Positions 23,948-34,360 of a DNA stretch of 42,468 bases are shown piece after piece. Position 1 is the first letter of the stretch, and every line of letters begins with the position of its first letter. Made by a program: the position numbers and the translations under genes. The notes beneath the pieces were generated by a model. The model searched no databases, was not told the origin of the DNA, and saw nothing but the letters and a program-made list of their open reading frames with translations. Source of the stretch: Deltaproteobacteria bacterium (GTDB lineage Bacteria > Desulfobacterota > Desulfobulbia > Desulfobulbales > VMSU01); assembly GCA_021782655.1 (NCBI GenBank), contig JAJXUT010000003.1:1-42468 (forward strand), read 5' to 3'.

Positions 23948-25275
23948 ACGGCCAGACGGCAAGAGGCCTTTCGGCCCTACTGACCGGGCTTACGGCTTTG
24001 CTCCTCATCTGCGGGACGGCGGCCGATTCTCTGGCCGGGGGGCCGCTGCGGAGCTTGACCCTCCACGAGGCGCTCGAGCTCGCCGACCGTAACAACCACG
24101 ACCTGGCCAAGGCCAGGGAGTTTGGTCGCCAGGTGCAAGGCAAATACGTGGAGGAACGGGCTGCGGCCCTGCCCCATCTCTCCTTGAACGGCCAGTTGTC
24201 GCGCCAGGAGGACGACAGCCAGGCCCTGTTCTGGCCGCCCCTGTCCGGGGCCCAGGATAGCCGCTCGCTCTCCGTTGGCCTCTCCCAGGCCCTGTTCACC
24301 TGGGGTAAGCTGGGGGCCGCCATTCGGGCGGCCCAGAAGGGCTTCCTGACCGCCGACGACGAGTTGCGCCAGGCCCGGGCCGATACCCGGCAGGCGGTAA
24401 GCGTCACCTTCTACGACCTGCTGCTGGCCAAGGAGGAGGCGAATATCGCCCGCCGCAACCTAAACCTCAAGGAAACCCATCTCGATAAGGCCCGCAGGCG
24501 CCGCGACCTGGGGGTGGCCACCGACTACGATGTCCTGGCGGCGAAGGTGGCGGCGGAAAACGCCCGGCCCCAGACGATCCACGCCGAAAACCAGGTGGGC
24601 ATCGCCCGCGACCGGCTCAAGGTGCTGACCGGCAGCCAGGAGGAGATCGACGCCCAGGGGACGCTCGCCGCCGACGACGACTCCCAATCCCCCCTGCCTT
24701 CCTACGAGCAGGCCCTGGCCCGCGCCTTGAAAAGGCGGCCCGACCTTGACTCGCTCATCCACCGGCAGGAGGTCGCCGACGAGTTGATCAACATCGCCAA
24801 GGCCGAGGACAAACCCCGGCTCGACCTGAACGCCGACTACGGACGCCGGCAACTGGAGGTGGCAGGCTACCGAGGCAGCGGCCCGGCCTGGGACGCCGGG
24901 GTGACCCTCTCCTTCCCCTTCTTCGACGGGATGAAGGCCCGGGGCAAGGTGGCCCAGGCTAAGAGCGACCGCCGGAGCCTCGCCATCGACGAGGCCAAGC
25001 TGAAAGACGAGATCGGGCTGGAGATCAGAACCGCCCTGGCCCAGGCCAGGGAGACAAAAGAGATCGAGACCGCCCTCGCCGGCACCGCCAAGCAGGCCGG
25101 GCAACTGCTGGGAATGGCAGAAAAGGGGCAGGAACTGGGGGTGAAGACGAGGCTCGAGGTGGAGGACGCGGAGTTGAACCTGATGCAGGCACAGACCAAC
25201 CTGGCCCGGGCCCGGCGGGATCACTTGACGGCACTGGTGACCCTGAAGCGGGCAATGGGGACGCTGGACGAGTAG
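23944..25275 (+). CDS. TolC-family outer membrane efflux protein
   Basis: MNGQTARGLSALLTGLTALLLICGTAADSLAGGPLRSLTLHEALELADRNNHDL...; ATGA overlap with permease stop. Confidence 0.92.
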   Translation: MNGQTARGLSALLTGLTALLLICGTAADSLAGGPLRSLTLHEALELADRNNHDLAKAREFGRQVQGKYVEERAAALPHLSLNGQLSRQEDDSQALFWPPLSGAQDSRSLSVGLSQALFTWGKLGAAIRAAQKGFLTADDELRQARADTRQAVSVTFYDLLLAKEEANIARRNLNLKETHLDKARRRRDLGVATDYDVLAAKVAAENARPQTIHAENQVGIARDRLKVLTGSQEEIDAQGTLAADDDSQSPLPSYEQALARALKRRPDLDSLIHRQEVADELINIAKAEDKPRLDLNADYGRRQLEVAGYRGSGPAWDAGVTLSFPFFDGMKARGKVAQAKSDRRSLAIDEAKLKDEIGLEIRTALAQARETKEIETALAGTAKQAGQLLGMAEKGQELGVKTRLEVEDAELNLMQAQTNLARARRDHLTALVTLKRAMGTLDE

Positions 25276-25283
25276 AGGACGGC

Positions 25284-27017
25284 CTAGGGGTGGCCGGCGG
25301 GCAATCCCTCGACCCCGGCGGCGGGGCCAAGGTCCTTGCTTGCCTCGCCACCGGTGCCCAGGAAACGGCCGGCGGCAAAGAGACCCTCCTGCACCGTGCC
25401 GTCAGCGGCGGTGAACGTCCCGTGGCCGTCCGGCAAGCCATCCCGCCATTCACCGGCGTAAACCGCGCCCCCGGCGAAGGCCATGGCGCCCATGCCGTTC
25501 ATGGTGCCGTGCGCAAACTGGCCCTGGTAGTGACTGCCGTCCGCCAGGGTCAGTTCGCCCGGGCCGCTCTTTTCGCCGTCCCGCCAGTTGCCGCTGTAGG
25601 TCTGGCCGTCGGCGGTGATCAGGGTGCCCAAGCCGTTGATGTTGCCCCTCTCCCAGCCGCCCTCATAGCGGTCGCCGTTGGCGTAGGCCATGACCCCATG
25701 GCCCTGGAACTGGTTATCCAAGAACTCGCCCTCAAACCGGCTGCCGTCGGGATAGCTCACCGTGCCTGGCCCGTTCAACCGTCCCTTCTCCCAGTTCCCG
25801 GAATACATCTCGCCCCGGCGGTTGAACATCGCCCCCTGGCCGGTGAACTCGCCACGCACGAACTGACCGGCGTATTTGCGACCGTCGGCGGTGCTCAGGC
25901 CGCCCTCGCCGTCAAAGAACCCGTCCTGGAACTGACCGATATACTTAGCACCGTCGGGATAGACGAGGGTGCCGGCGCCGTTTTGCCGTCCGGCCCGCCA
26001 CTGGCCGCCATAGACCTCGCCGCCGTGGCCGGTGAAGGTGCCCTGGCCGCTGAAGGCGTCGTCCACGAAGTCGCCCTGATACCGGTCGCCGTTGGGAAAG
26101 ATCGCCACCCCGGGACCGTTTAGCCGCCCGTTGCGAAAGCGCCCCCGATAGACCCGACCGTCGCCACCGACCTTGACCCCCTCGCCGTTGGCCATGCCCG
26201 AGACAAAGACCCCGGACAGACGGTCGCCGCCCGCGCTAACCAGCTCCCCCTGACCGTTGGGCAGCCCGTTCTGGAACTGCCCGCGATAGCGGCTGCCGTC
26301 GCTAAAGGTGTAGTCCCCGTCGCCGTTGAAAAGGTCGTTGGCAAACCGCCCCCGGTAGCTCTCGCCGCCCGCGCCCCGCCAAACCCCCTGCCCACTCTTC
26401 TTCCCGGCCACAAACCCGCCCTGGTAATGCTCGCCGCTGGCGAGACGCAACTCGCCGTGGCCGTCGGCCAGGCCGTTATGGAAATTGGCCTTCAGCTGGC
26501 CGCCGTCAGCGTAGTCCCACTCCCCCTGGCCCTCCATTTTTCCCCGGACAAATTGGCCAATAAATGTGCCTTTAGCCTGATGCCACCCCCCGGATCCCTC
26601 GAACAGCCCGGCCTTAAATCCCCCCTGGTACACCTGGCCGTTGGGGGAGGAAAGCGTTCCCTGGCCAGCCATCAAGTCGTTCGCGAACTGGCCCTGGTAG
26701 CGGGAGCCGTCGGCGAAGGTCATGGTACCTAGCCCCTGTTTCCGGCCCTGGACGAACTGGCCGACATACCTACGGCCGTCGGGATAGGTGAGGGTGCCCT
26801 CCCCCTCCGGCAGCCCGCCCCGGAAGGAGCCGGAGTAGATCGAGCCATCGGCCAGCCGGCGGGCGCCGCTCATCGTCTGGCCTGGAGGCTGGCCGCAGGC
26901 AACAAGGGTTAGCAGGCAGAATAATTTCAGTAAAAATAGGGAGGAAAACTTGCGGGGCGTGAGGGCGGAACGCCTCTGAGACCAGGGCTGGCTCCGCGTC
27001 TGACTCACTTCCAGCAT
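25284..27017 (-). CDS. MORN-repeat lipoprotein
   Basis: LLKLFCLLTLVACGQPPG lipobox-like signal, then ~22 consecutive 23-aa units such as YxGxFxxGxxxGxGxxxxxDGxx. Convergent with the TolC gene. Confidence 0.9.
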   Translation of the reverse strand: MLEVSQTRSQPWSQRRSALTPRKFSSLFLLKLFCLLTLVACGQPPGQTMSGARRLADGSIYSGSFRGGLPEGEGTLTYPDGRRYVGQFVQGRKQGLGTMTFADGSRYQGQFANDLMAGQGTLSSPNGQVYQGGFKAGLFEGSGGWHQAKGTFIGQFVRGKMEGQGEWDYADGGQLKANFHNGLADGHGELRLASGEHYQGGFVAGKKSGQGVWRGAGGESYRGRFANDLFNGDGDYTFSDGSRYRGQFQNGLPNGQGELVSAGGDRLSGVFVSGMANGEGVKVGGDGRVYRGRFRNGRLNGPGVAIFPNGDRYQGDFVDDAFSGQGTFTGHGGEVYGGQWRAGRQNGAGTLVYPDGAKYIGQFQDGFFDGEGGLSTADGRKYAGQFVRGEFTGQGAMFNRRGEMYSGNWEKGRLNGPGTVSYPDGSRFEGEFLDNQFQGHGVMAYANGDRYEGGWERGNINGLGTLITADGQTYSGNWRDGEKSGPGELTLADGSHYQGQFAHGTMNGMGAMAFAGGAVYAGEWRDGLPDGHGTFTAADGTVQEGLFAAGRFLGTGGEASKDLGPAAGVEGLPAGHP

Positions 27018-27033
27018 GAGGGGTTCCGGCGCC

Positions 27034-28002
27034 TCAACCCAGGGCCAGGGGCGGAGAATTTTCCGGGGATTCGGGGGCCAGGGCAGGGGCGTTCCAGACC
27101 ACGCGGCCCCGGCCGGCGTGTTTCGCCTCGTAGAGGGCCAGATCGACCTGCTTGATGAAGCGGCTGATATTGTCCTGCCAGGACAGGCCGGGCAGACGGA
27201 TGAACTCGCCCAGCCCGCAGCTCAAGCTGGTGTCGCCAAACTGATACTCCATGAAGGTGGAGAGGATGCGCTCGTTGATCTTGATCGACTGCTCCATGGT
27301 GGTCTGGGTGATGAGCACCGCGAACTCGTCGCCGCCGTAGCGGAAGGCCCAATCCACCCCCCGGCGGGCGTAATTACGCAGGATATGGCCCAGGGCGCTG
27401 AGCAGGTTGTCCCCGGCCTGATGGCCGTAGGTGTCGTTGTAGCCCTTAAACCGGTCCACGTCGATAAAGGAGAGGAAAATTTTGTAATCCTGGCGGACGG
27501 CGCGGTGCACCTCATCCATGATCTTGGTGTCGAAGTAGCGCCGGTTGTAGAGGTTGGTCAGGCTGTCGCAGGTGGAACGCTTCTCCAGTTCCCGCACCAG
27601 GGCCTGCTCCCGGATCACCCGGCACAACCGGGCCAACAGCTCCGAGCCGTCGAAGGGCTTGGTCATGTAGTCGATGGCCCCGGCGTTGATCACGTCTATG
27701 TAGCTGTACTCCTCGCTCAGGCCGGTGACCACGATCACCCCGATCTCGGGATGGTGGGACTTGACATACTTAAGCAGCTCCATGCCGTCCATGACCGGCA
27801 TGTTGATGTCGGTGAGCACGATGGCAAAACGGTCGCTCTGGAGGCGGGCAATCGCCTGCTGGCCGTTTTCGGCGGTGGCCAGGGGGAAACCATAGGAGGC
27901 GATGATACTCTTCATCACCTCCAGGACGATGGGGTCGTCGTCCACGATCAGGATCTTGACCTCCGAATTCTTAGGCAGCGTGCACTCCCGGCAATCGCTC
28001 AT
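27034..28002 (-). CDS. Response regulator with GGDEF domain (REC-GGDEF diguanylate cyclase)
   Basis: KILIVDDDPIVLEVMKSIIASYGF...VLTDINMPVMDGMELLKYV; RGVDWAFRYGGDEFAVLI (RxxD five residues before an intact GGDEF). Confidence 0.93.
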   Translation of the reverse strand: MSDCRECTLPKNSEVKILIVDDDPIVLEVMKSIIASYGFPLATAENGQQAIARLQSDRFAIVLTDINMPVMDGMELLKYVKSHHPEIGVIVVTGLSEEYSYIDVINAGAIDYMTKPFDGSELLARLCRVIREQALVRELEKRSTCDSLTNLYNRRYFDTKIMDEVHRAVRQDYKIFLSFIDVDRFKGYNDTYGHQAGDNLLSALGHILRNYARRGVDWAFRYGGDEFAVLITQTTMEQSIKINERILSTFMEYQFGDTSLSCGLGEFIRLPGLSWQDNISRFIKQVDLALYEAKHAGRGRVVWNAPALAPESPENSPPLALG

Positions 28003-28490
28003 CGCCTTACCTCCTGACTCTCTTCCGCCTGTTGCCGCAGGGCCTCGTAGAGGACGATACCGGCGGTCATGGCGAGGTTCAGACTGCGGATGTTACGGTT
28101 GGCCATGGGAACAGTATAGCAGCTATCCCGGTGCCTGTTCAGAAAATCTTCGGGCAGTCCCTTGGTCTCCTTGCCGAAGAGCAAAAAATCGCCGGGCCGG
28201 AAACGGGCCTGGGTGTAAGGGCGGGAGGCCTTGGTGGTCAACAGGAACAGACGCTCGCGGGACTTAGCGGCCAGGAAATCGGCCAGACTGGGCCAGTGGA
28301 CGATTATCACCTGTCGCCAATAGTCGAGTCCAGCCCGCTTGAGGTAGCGGTCGGCAAGGCTGAAGCCCAGCGGATGCACCAGGTGCAGGGTAGTGTTGGT
28401 GGCGCCGCAGAGACGGGCGATACTGCCGGTGTTGGGGGGGATTTCCGGCTCCACCAGCACGATGTTAAACGAGGACTCGTCTGGCGGCAT
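27999..28490 (-). CDS. trmL: tRNA (cytidine(34)-2'-O)-methyltransferase (SPOUT family)
   Basis: FNIVLVEPEIPPNTGSIARLCGATNTTLHLVHPLGFSL...LLFGKETKGLPEDFL...NIRSLNLAMTAGIVLYEALRQ; start chosen at MPPDESS. Confidence 0.93.
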   Translation of the reverse strand: MPPDESSFNIVLVEPEIPPNTGSIARLCGATNTTLHLVHPLGFSLADRYLKRAGLDYWRQVIIVHWPSLADFLAAKSRERLFLLTTKASRPYTQARFRPGDFLLFGKETKGLPEDFLNRHRDSCYTVPMANRNIRSLNLAMTAGIVLYEALRQQAEESQEVRR

Positions 28491-28573
28491 TAGCGGGGAT
28501 AAGGGCGACAAGACCACGGATCCGGGCCCCGCGGAGAGTGCGGTGGCACCGGCCAGGCCTGGGATTGCCGGCC

Positions 28574-29968
28574 CTACAGGGTCGTGATTGAGTGTTCTTT
28601 GGTGAGGGTGAGATTGCTGACCTTAAGCACCTGGGTCTCGGGGGTGAATTCCTGCATGTCCGCCAGGGTGGCGAGGCCACGCACCTCTTGCCGGAAGCGG
28701 GCCAGATCGCGTCCAGCCAAAACGTCCTGGGTCTTGAAGGTGGTAGCGAAGGGATCCAGAAACACGGTGTGATGCTGAACCCGATAGTCGAGATGAGGCC
28801 CGGTCGCCTCCCCGGATTCACCCACGTAGCCGATGACCTCCTTCTTGGTGACCAGACTGCCCGGATGCAGCCCGGGCCGGAAGCGGGAGAGGTGGGCGTA
28901 GTAGGTCTTGTAGTCGCCGCTGTGGGCGATGATTACCTGATTGCCAAAACCCTTGTTGGGGCCGATCTCCACCACCCGGCCATCGGCGGCGGCCATGATC
29001 GGGGTGCCGATGGGGGCCGCCAGGTCCACCCCCAGGTGGGGCCTGATCTGGCCAGTAATCGGGTGACGGCGGTGGTAGGAAAACTTGGAGGTCAACTTGC
29101 CAACCGGTACCGGCGAGCGCAGAAACGAGGTGCCCACCCCCTCGCCGTTCTGGTCGTAATAGACGTCCTTGCCGCTGGCGGTGTGGAACAGATAGCCCTC
29201 CAGCACCTGGCCGTTCACCCGGCGGTACTGGGCGGCCTCGACCTTGCCGTAGCCCACCAGCACCCCGTTCTTGTAGTACTTGTCCACCACCAGGCTGAAG
29301 CGATCCCCGGGCTTGATCTCGGTGTTGAAATCGATCTTGGAGGCAAAGACATCGGCAAAGGCGTAAACCAGCCGCATATCCTCATTCTGGTCGGCAAAGG
29401 CGGCGAACAGGGAGCTCTTGATCTCGCCCGAGATCTTCACCTCCCGCCGCTCCAATTCGATGGGCGCCCGGCTCGCCTGGTAGCCGTTATCGGAGTTCTT
29501 GACGTTTAAGACGGTGAGCGGCCCGGACTGGTAGCTGAAATTCTCCAGCTCGCCGTTCCTGTCGAGCTGGAGGGTGTAGGTATCCTGGGGCTTGATCCGC
29601 TTGAAATCGAGCTGGCTCTTCAAGGCGGCGATGATCGCCAGCCGCATCTCGGTGGAGACACTCTGCCGGCGCAGGGAGACGTCGATCGACTCGCCCCGGC
29701 GGATGGTGCCGGAGATGAGGGGCGCCGAGGCTTCGCCGCCCTGGGCGTCGCCGGACTTGGCGTCCTGCTCAACAGGGATAAAATCGCGGCCCGCCTGGGG
29801 TTGCTCCGGGGAGGATTGATGCAGAAGGATGTCGGTGCGGTCGAGCAGGGCCTGCAACAGCGGCAGCCGCTCCTGACCCGCCCGGTAGAGATGCCCAATC
29901 AGGGCGCTTACAAGAAAGATGAAGGTGACGACAAAAATGCTAAACCGGAGGTGCTTGAATAACCGCAT
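28574..29968 (-). CDS. M23-family metallopeptidase with N-terminal TM anchor
   Basis: MRLFKHLRFSIFVVTFIFLVSALIGHLYRAG...; HPITGQIRPHLGVDLAAPIGTPIMAAADGRV, KTYYAHLSRF, TGPHLDYRVQ. Start moved to MRLFK. Confidence 0.9.
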   Translation of the reverse strand: MRLFKHLRFSIFVVTFIFLVSALIGHLYRAGQERLPLLQALLDRTDILLHQSSPEQPQAGRDFIPVEQDAKSGDAQGGEASAPLISGTIRRGESIDVSLRRQSVSTEMRLAIIAALKSQLDFKRIKPQDTYTLQLDRNGELENFSYQSGPLTVLNVKNSDNGYQASRAPIELERREVKISGEIKSSLFAAFADQNEDMRLVYAFADVFASKIDFNTEIKPGDRFSLVVDKYYKNGVLVGYGKVEAAQYRRVNGQVLEGYLFHTASGKDVYYDQNGEGVGTSFLRSPVPVGKLTSKFSYHRRHPITGQIRPHLGVDLAAPIGTPIMAAADGRVVEIGPNKGFGNQVIIAHSGDYKTYYAHLSRFRPGLHPGSLVTKKEVIGYVGESGEATGPHLDYRVQHHTVFLDPFATTFKTQDVLAGRDLARFRQEVRGLATLADMQEFTPETQVLKVSNLTLTKEHSITTL

Positions 29969-30222
29969 GCTGTCTCCACGCCTGTCTGCCTGGCGCCAGG
30001 GGCCAAGTTTCAGGTGGCTGGGTCGTAAAAGACCTTTTGCCCGAGAATGTCCGGGCGTAGAAGTTGGCCGCCCCCCGCATGTCGGGTTTCCCAGGCGAGA
30101 GTAACACGGCCAGTTGTCGAACCGCCCCGGCCAGGCCAGAGACGATTCCTTCCTCACTAACAGAATCCGCCGGGGAATACAAGCGGGTTTTTTTCATCCG
30201 GGCCGACGCGGTGAGGACAAAT

Positions 30223-30251
30223 TTGACTTTTTCCCGTCAATCCTCTAGACT
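30223..30251 (+). promoter_or_regulatory. Candidate sigma70-type promoter upstream of small membrane protein
   Basis: TTGACT (30223-30228) - 17 bp - TAGACT (30246-30251). Confidence 0.45.
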
Positions 30252-30312
30252 TTTGATTTATTCGCCAAACCCAAACCATACCCAAACGAAAGCCCCCTCC
30301 CGACCGGCGACA

Positions 30313-30513
30313 ATGAACGTCAACCTACTCTTCATCGGCCTGATCTTCGGTTCCCTGGGCATGGGCTATATCGCCTATGGCCGCAAGCAGTCTCACCTGC
30401 CGGCCATCCTGGCCGGGGTCGGGCTCTGCGCCTTTCCCTACTTCGTCAACAGCGTCTGGATGTCGATCGTTATCGGCCTAGCCCTGACCATTCTACCCTT
30501 CCTGCTCAGGTAG
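30313..30513 (+). CDS. Small hydrophobic membrane protein (66 aa)
   Basis: MNVNLLFIGLIFGSLGMGYIAYGRKQSHLPAILAGVGLCAFPYFVNSVWMSIVIGLALTILPFLLR; start at 30313 within a longer ORF. Confidence 0.7.
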   Translation: MNVNLLFIGLIFGSLGMGYIAYGRKQSHLPAILAGVGLCAFPYFVNSVWMSIVIGLALTILPFLLR

Positions 30514-30566
30514 TGATCCAACCAAACTAAATCCCCCTAACCCTCCTGGCCCGCTCAGAAAATAGC

Positions 30567-30595
30567 TTGACAATCTGCGAAATTAGGGGTGAAAT
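30567..30595 (+). promoter_or_regulatory. Candidate sigma70-type promoter upstream of the diguanylate cyclase
   Basis: Consensus TTGACA (30567-30572) - 17 bp - TGAAAT (30590-30595). Confidence 0.45.
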
Positions 30596-30651
30596 TTTAA
30601 ACAGATGTCGTGGCCCCGGACGCCGTTACTCCTCCTCCCAGGAGCGCCAAC

Positions 30652-32610
30652 ATGGATCAACCAGAAACCGACCCGGCCAGCGCCCACCACCAGTCCTCCT
30701 TTTCCCTGTTGGGCGCCTTCAAGTGCCCGACCGGCTCACCTCTGGGCCGCTTCCTGCAACGCTGCCTGGACACCAGCATCACCGGCAAGCTGATCGGCAT
30801 CCTGGTCGTCTCCCTGCTCGGCTTCGCCCTCTTGATCGCCTTCAACCGCAGCACCCTCCACAGCATCGACGAGCAAAATCACGTCATTAAAGACATCGCC
30901 ATCCCCCGCTACAAGATCAGCCAGTACATCCTGCGCTCCATCAACGGCTTTAAGATCTCGCTCATCCAACTCCTGGATAAGCCGGAATTAAAGGAGGGCG
31001 ACCCCCAGCTCCTGGCCAACGAGCAGCGGCTAAGCGACATGGACTCGATGCTCAACGCCCTGCAGCACGGCGGCCCGGTCCAGGACATGGCCAAGGTGGC
31101 CAAGCGCACCCTGGACACCTTCACCGTCCAGGCCACCGACGACCCCAAGGCCACCGCCATGTTCGCCGCCCTGAAGGGCAAGGAGTCGGCCCTGGCCAAG
31201 GCCTATCAGTCTCTGACCCAATGTCTGCTCACCACCACCTGCGCCGACGACGACAAGGACGACCTGATCGCAAATCTCAACGACTCGCTGGACGACCTCT
31301 ACGCCCAGGTGGTGAATCTAGCGGCGGACAGCAGCCAGCAGCAAGCCCAACAGTCACGGGAGCTGGTGCAAACCATCGCCACCTCCAACCAGCGTTCGCT
31401 GCTGATCGGCCTGGTCATCGCCATGGTGCTGACCATCGCCACCCTGCTCTACATCCTCATCATCGCCACGCCCCTGCGCAGCATCCTGGAAAAAATCACC
31501 TTCATCGCCCAGGGCGAGGGCGACCGGGCCCAGCGCATCGAGGTGAAGAGCAACGACGAGGTGGGCCAGCTCGCCCAACAGTTGAACACCATGGTGGACA
31601 ACATCTTCAGCTTAAATACCTTCAAGTCCATCATCGAGGAGGAGGAATCCACCACCGAGGTCAACCTGCGCCTGGCCAAACTGCTGCGCGACCGTTTCCG
31701 GCTGAACCACCTCTACGTTTACGAGATAACCGGCTCCAAGAACAACATGTCGGTGGCCTACGCCTCGGACATGTCGCACGTGTGCAGTGCCGAGATCTTC
31801 GACGACTCGAACTTCTGCCGGGCCAAGCGCACCGGGCACCCCATCTCCTCGATCGAGTTCCCGGAGATCTGCAAGGTCTTTCCCCACAAGGACCTCTTTG
31901 AACACCACTGCATCCCGATGATCGCCAACGGCAAGGTGGTGGGGGTGGTGCAGTTCCTGGAGGACGTTAAGCGCACCCCGGAGGAGCAGCGGGAGTTCGA
32001 CGCCCAAGTCAAGCGGGCCGGGCGCTACATCGCCGAGGCGACACCGGTGATCGAGGCCAAGCGCTTCGCCTCGGCCCTGCACGAGACCACCATGCGCGAC
32101 CCGATGACCGACCTCTACAACCGGCGCTTCTTGGAGACCTACTCCAACACCCTGGTGGCCAGCACCATCCGCCGGGAGACCAAGATCGGCATCCTGATGT
32201 GCGACATGGACTTCTTCAAGGTGGTGAACGACACCTACGGCCACGAGACCGGCGACGTGGTGCTGGTAAAGACGGCCGAGGTGCTCAAGAGCTGCGTCCG
32301 GGCCTCGGACATGGTGATCCGCTACGGCGGCGAGGAGTTCATCGTCCTGCTCATCGACGTGAAGAGCGACAAAGACATCCTGCCGCTGGCCGAGAAGATC
32401 CGGGCCACCATGGAGATGACGGTCATCAACATCCCCACCGGCACCCTGAAGAAGACGATCAGCGTCGGGGCCAGCGTCTTCCCCCAGGACACCGACGGCT
32501 TCTGGGAGGCGATCAAATTCGCCGACGTCGCCCTCTACCGGGCCAAGGAGGAGGGCCGCAACCGGGTGGTCCGCTTCACTCAAGACATGTGGGGCCAGGA
32601 AAAATACTGA
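30652..32610 (+). CDS. Membrane-bound diguanylate cyclase (sensor-HAMP-GAF-like-GGEEF)
   Basis: Two TM segments, HAMP-like ATPLRSILEKITFIAQGEGDRAQRIEVKSNDEVGQLAQQLN, Cys-rich GAF-like region, RASDMVIRYGGEEFIVLL. ATG preceded by AGGAG. Confidence 0.9.
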   Translation: MDQPETDPASAHHQSSFSLLGAFKCPTGSPLGRFLQRCLDTSITGKLIGILVVSLLGFALLIAFNRSTLHSIDEQNHVIKDIAIPRYKISQYILRSINGFKISLIQLLDKPELKEGDPQLLANEQRLSDMDSMLNALQHGGPVQDMAKVAKRTLDTFTVQATDDPKATAMFAALKGKESALAKAYQSLTQCLLTTTCADDDKDDLIANLNDSLDDLYAQVVNLAADSSQQQAQQSRELVQTIATSNQRSLLIGLVIAMVLTIATLLYILIIATPLRSILEKITFIAQGEGDRAQRIEVKSNDEVGQLAQQLNTMVDNIFSLNTFKSIIEEEESTTEVNLRLAKLLRDRFRLNHLYVYEITGSKNNMSVAYASDMSHVCSAEIFDDSNFCRAKRTGHPISSIEFPEICKVFPHKDLFEHHCIPMIANGKVVGVVQFLEDVKRTPEEQREFDAQVKRAGRYIAEATPVIEAKRFASALHETTMRDPMTDLYNRRFLETYSNTLVASTIRRETKIGILMCDMDFFKVVNDTYGHETGDVVLVKTAEVLKSCVRASDMVIRYGGEEFIVLLIDVKSDKDILPLAEKIRATMEMTVINIPTGTLKKTISVGASVFPQDTDGFWEAIKFADVALYRAKEEGRNRVVRFTQDMWGQEKY

Positions 32611-32707
32611 CGGCCCGAAAAGTGCCACTTGAACCTCGCCCTTCGCCCCCCGGAACCCTGATTTTTTTCGTGGCGCAAACGCGCCGGGAGAATTATACTG
32701 CCCGGCC

Positions 32708-34357
32708 ATGAAACCAGCCCAACACTCCTCCAACACCAAATACATCTTCATCACCGGCGGCGTCCTCTCCTCCCTGGGCAAGGGCCTGGCGGCAGCGTCC
32801 ATCGGCGCCTTGCTCGAAAGCCGAGGGCTCAAGATCACCTTCCAGAAGCTCGATCCCTACATCAACGTCGATCCCGGCACCATGAACCCCTTCCAGCACG
32901 GCGAGGTCTACGTCACCGACGACGGGGCGGAGACCGACCTCGATCTCGGCCACTACGAGCGCTTCTCGTCGGCGGTGCTGGGCCAGGGCAACAACTACAC
33001 CTCGGGCCGTATCTACCACTCGGTGATCACCAAGGAACGGCGAGGCGAATACCAGGGCGGCACCGTCCAGGTCATCCCCCACATCACCGACGAGATCAAG
33101 GCCGCCATCCTGCAACTGGACGGCTCAGTGGACGTGGCCATCGTCGAGATCGGCGGCACCATCGGCGACATCGAGGGCCAGCCCTTCCTGGAGGCCATCC
33201 GCCAGTTCCGCATCGATCATGGCCGGGAAAACGCCCTGTTCATCCACGTCACCTGGGTGCCGTACATCAAGACCGCCGGCGAGGTCAAGACCAAGCCCAC
33301 CCAGCATAGCGTCAAGGAACTCCGGGCCATCGGCATCCAGCCCGACATCCTTCTCTGCCGCACCGAGACCCAGCTTTCCAAGGAGATCAAGGCCAAGATC
33401 GCCCTGTTCTGCAACGTGGACGCGGGCGACGTCATCACCGCCCAGGACGTGGACAGCATCTACGAGGTGCCGCTCTGCTTCCACCGCGAGGGCCTCGACG
33501 AGAAGATCCTCAAACACTTAAACATCTGGACCGGGGCGCCGCGGCTGGCAAACTGGGAACGGTTGATCGAGAAGATCAAGAATCCGGGCCGGCAGGTGCA
33601 CATCGGCATCATCGGCAAGTACGTCGATCTCACCGAGTCCTACAAGAGCCTGCACGAGGCCCTGGTGCACGGAGGGGTGGCCAACGACGCCCGGGTCAAC
33701 CTGCGCTACGTCAGCGCCGAAGACCTGGAGCAGCAGGAGCCCGAGGCCCTCTTGGGCGGCTTGGACGGCATCCTGGTGCCGGGCGGGTTCGGCAAACGGG
33801 GGGTGGAGGGCAAGATCCGGGCCATCACCTACGCCCGCACCCGCAAGGTGCCTTTCTTCGGTATCTGCCTGGGGATGCAGCTCGCAGTCATCGAGTTCGC
33901 CCGCCAGCTCGCCGGGATGGACGACGCCACCAGCCACGAGTTCACCAACGAGACCAGCCACCCGGTGATCTACCTGATGAAGGAGTGGTACGACTACCGC
34001 ACCGAGACGGTGCAGGTGCGCGACGAACGCTCCGACATGGGCGGTACCCTGCGCCTGGGGGCCTACCCCTGCCAGCTCAAGCAGGGCACCTTCGCCAGGG
34101 CGGCCTACGGAACGGAGGCCATCAGCGAACGTCATCGCCACCGCTACGAGTTCAACAACGAGTTCCGGGCGCAACTGGAGGAAAACGGCCTGATCGTCAG
34201 CGGCACCTCGCCCGACGACCACCTGGTGGAGATCGTCGAGATCGGCGGCCATCCCTGGTTTCTGGGCTGCCAGTTCCACCCCGAGTTCAAGTCCTCGCCC
34301 ATGCATCCCCACCCCCTGTTCACCGCCTTCATCAAGGCGGCCCTGGGCCACCGCTAG
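32708..34357 (+). CDS. pyrG: CTP synthase
   Basis: [77 protein letters not shown]-terminal glutaminase [15 protein letters not shown]. Confidence 0.98.
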   Translation: MKPAQHSSNTKYIFITGGVLSSLGKGLAAASIGALLESRGLKITFQKLDPYINVDPGTMNPFQHGEVYVTDDGAETDLDLGHYERFSSAVLGQGNNYTSGRIYHSVITKERRGEYQGGTVQVIPHITDEIKAAILQLDGSVDVAIVEIGGTIGDIEGQPFLEAIRQFRIDHGRENALFIHVTWVPYIKTAGEVKTKPTQHSVKELRAIGIQPDILLCRTETQLSKEIKAKIALFCNVDAGDVITAQDVDSIYEVPLCFHREGLDEKILKHLNIWTGAPRLANWERLIEKIKNPGRQVHIGIIGKYVDLTESYKSLHEALVHGGVANDARVNLRYVSAEDLEQQEPEALLGGLDGILVPGGFGKRGVEGKIRAITYARTRKVPFFGICLGMQLAVIEFARQLAGMDDATSHEFTNETSHPVIYLMKEWYDYRTETVQVRDERSDMGGTLRLGAYPCQLKQGTFARAAYGTEAISERHRHRYEFNNEFRAQLEENGLIVSGTSPDDHLVEIVEIGGHPWFLGCQFHPEFKSSPMHPHPLFTAFIKAALGHR

Positions 34358-34360
34358 GCC

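Noticed and set aside
27016-28017. 333-aa plus-strand ORF antisense to REC-GGDEF gene
   Set aside because: Val/His/Gly/Asp-rich shadow frame; the minus strand carries intact REC and GGDEF motifs.
32693-32710. TATACT just before pyrG suggesting a near-leaderless transcript
   Set aside because: No convincing -35 element at proper spacing; too weak to claim.
31612-32838. 408-aa minus-strand ORF spanning the diguanylate cyclase 3' end and pyrG 5' end
   Set aside because: Crosses two well-supported plus-strand genes; composition typical of an antisense artefact.
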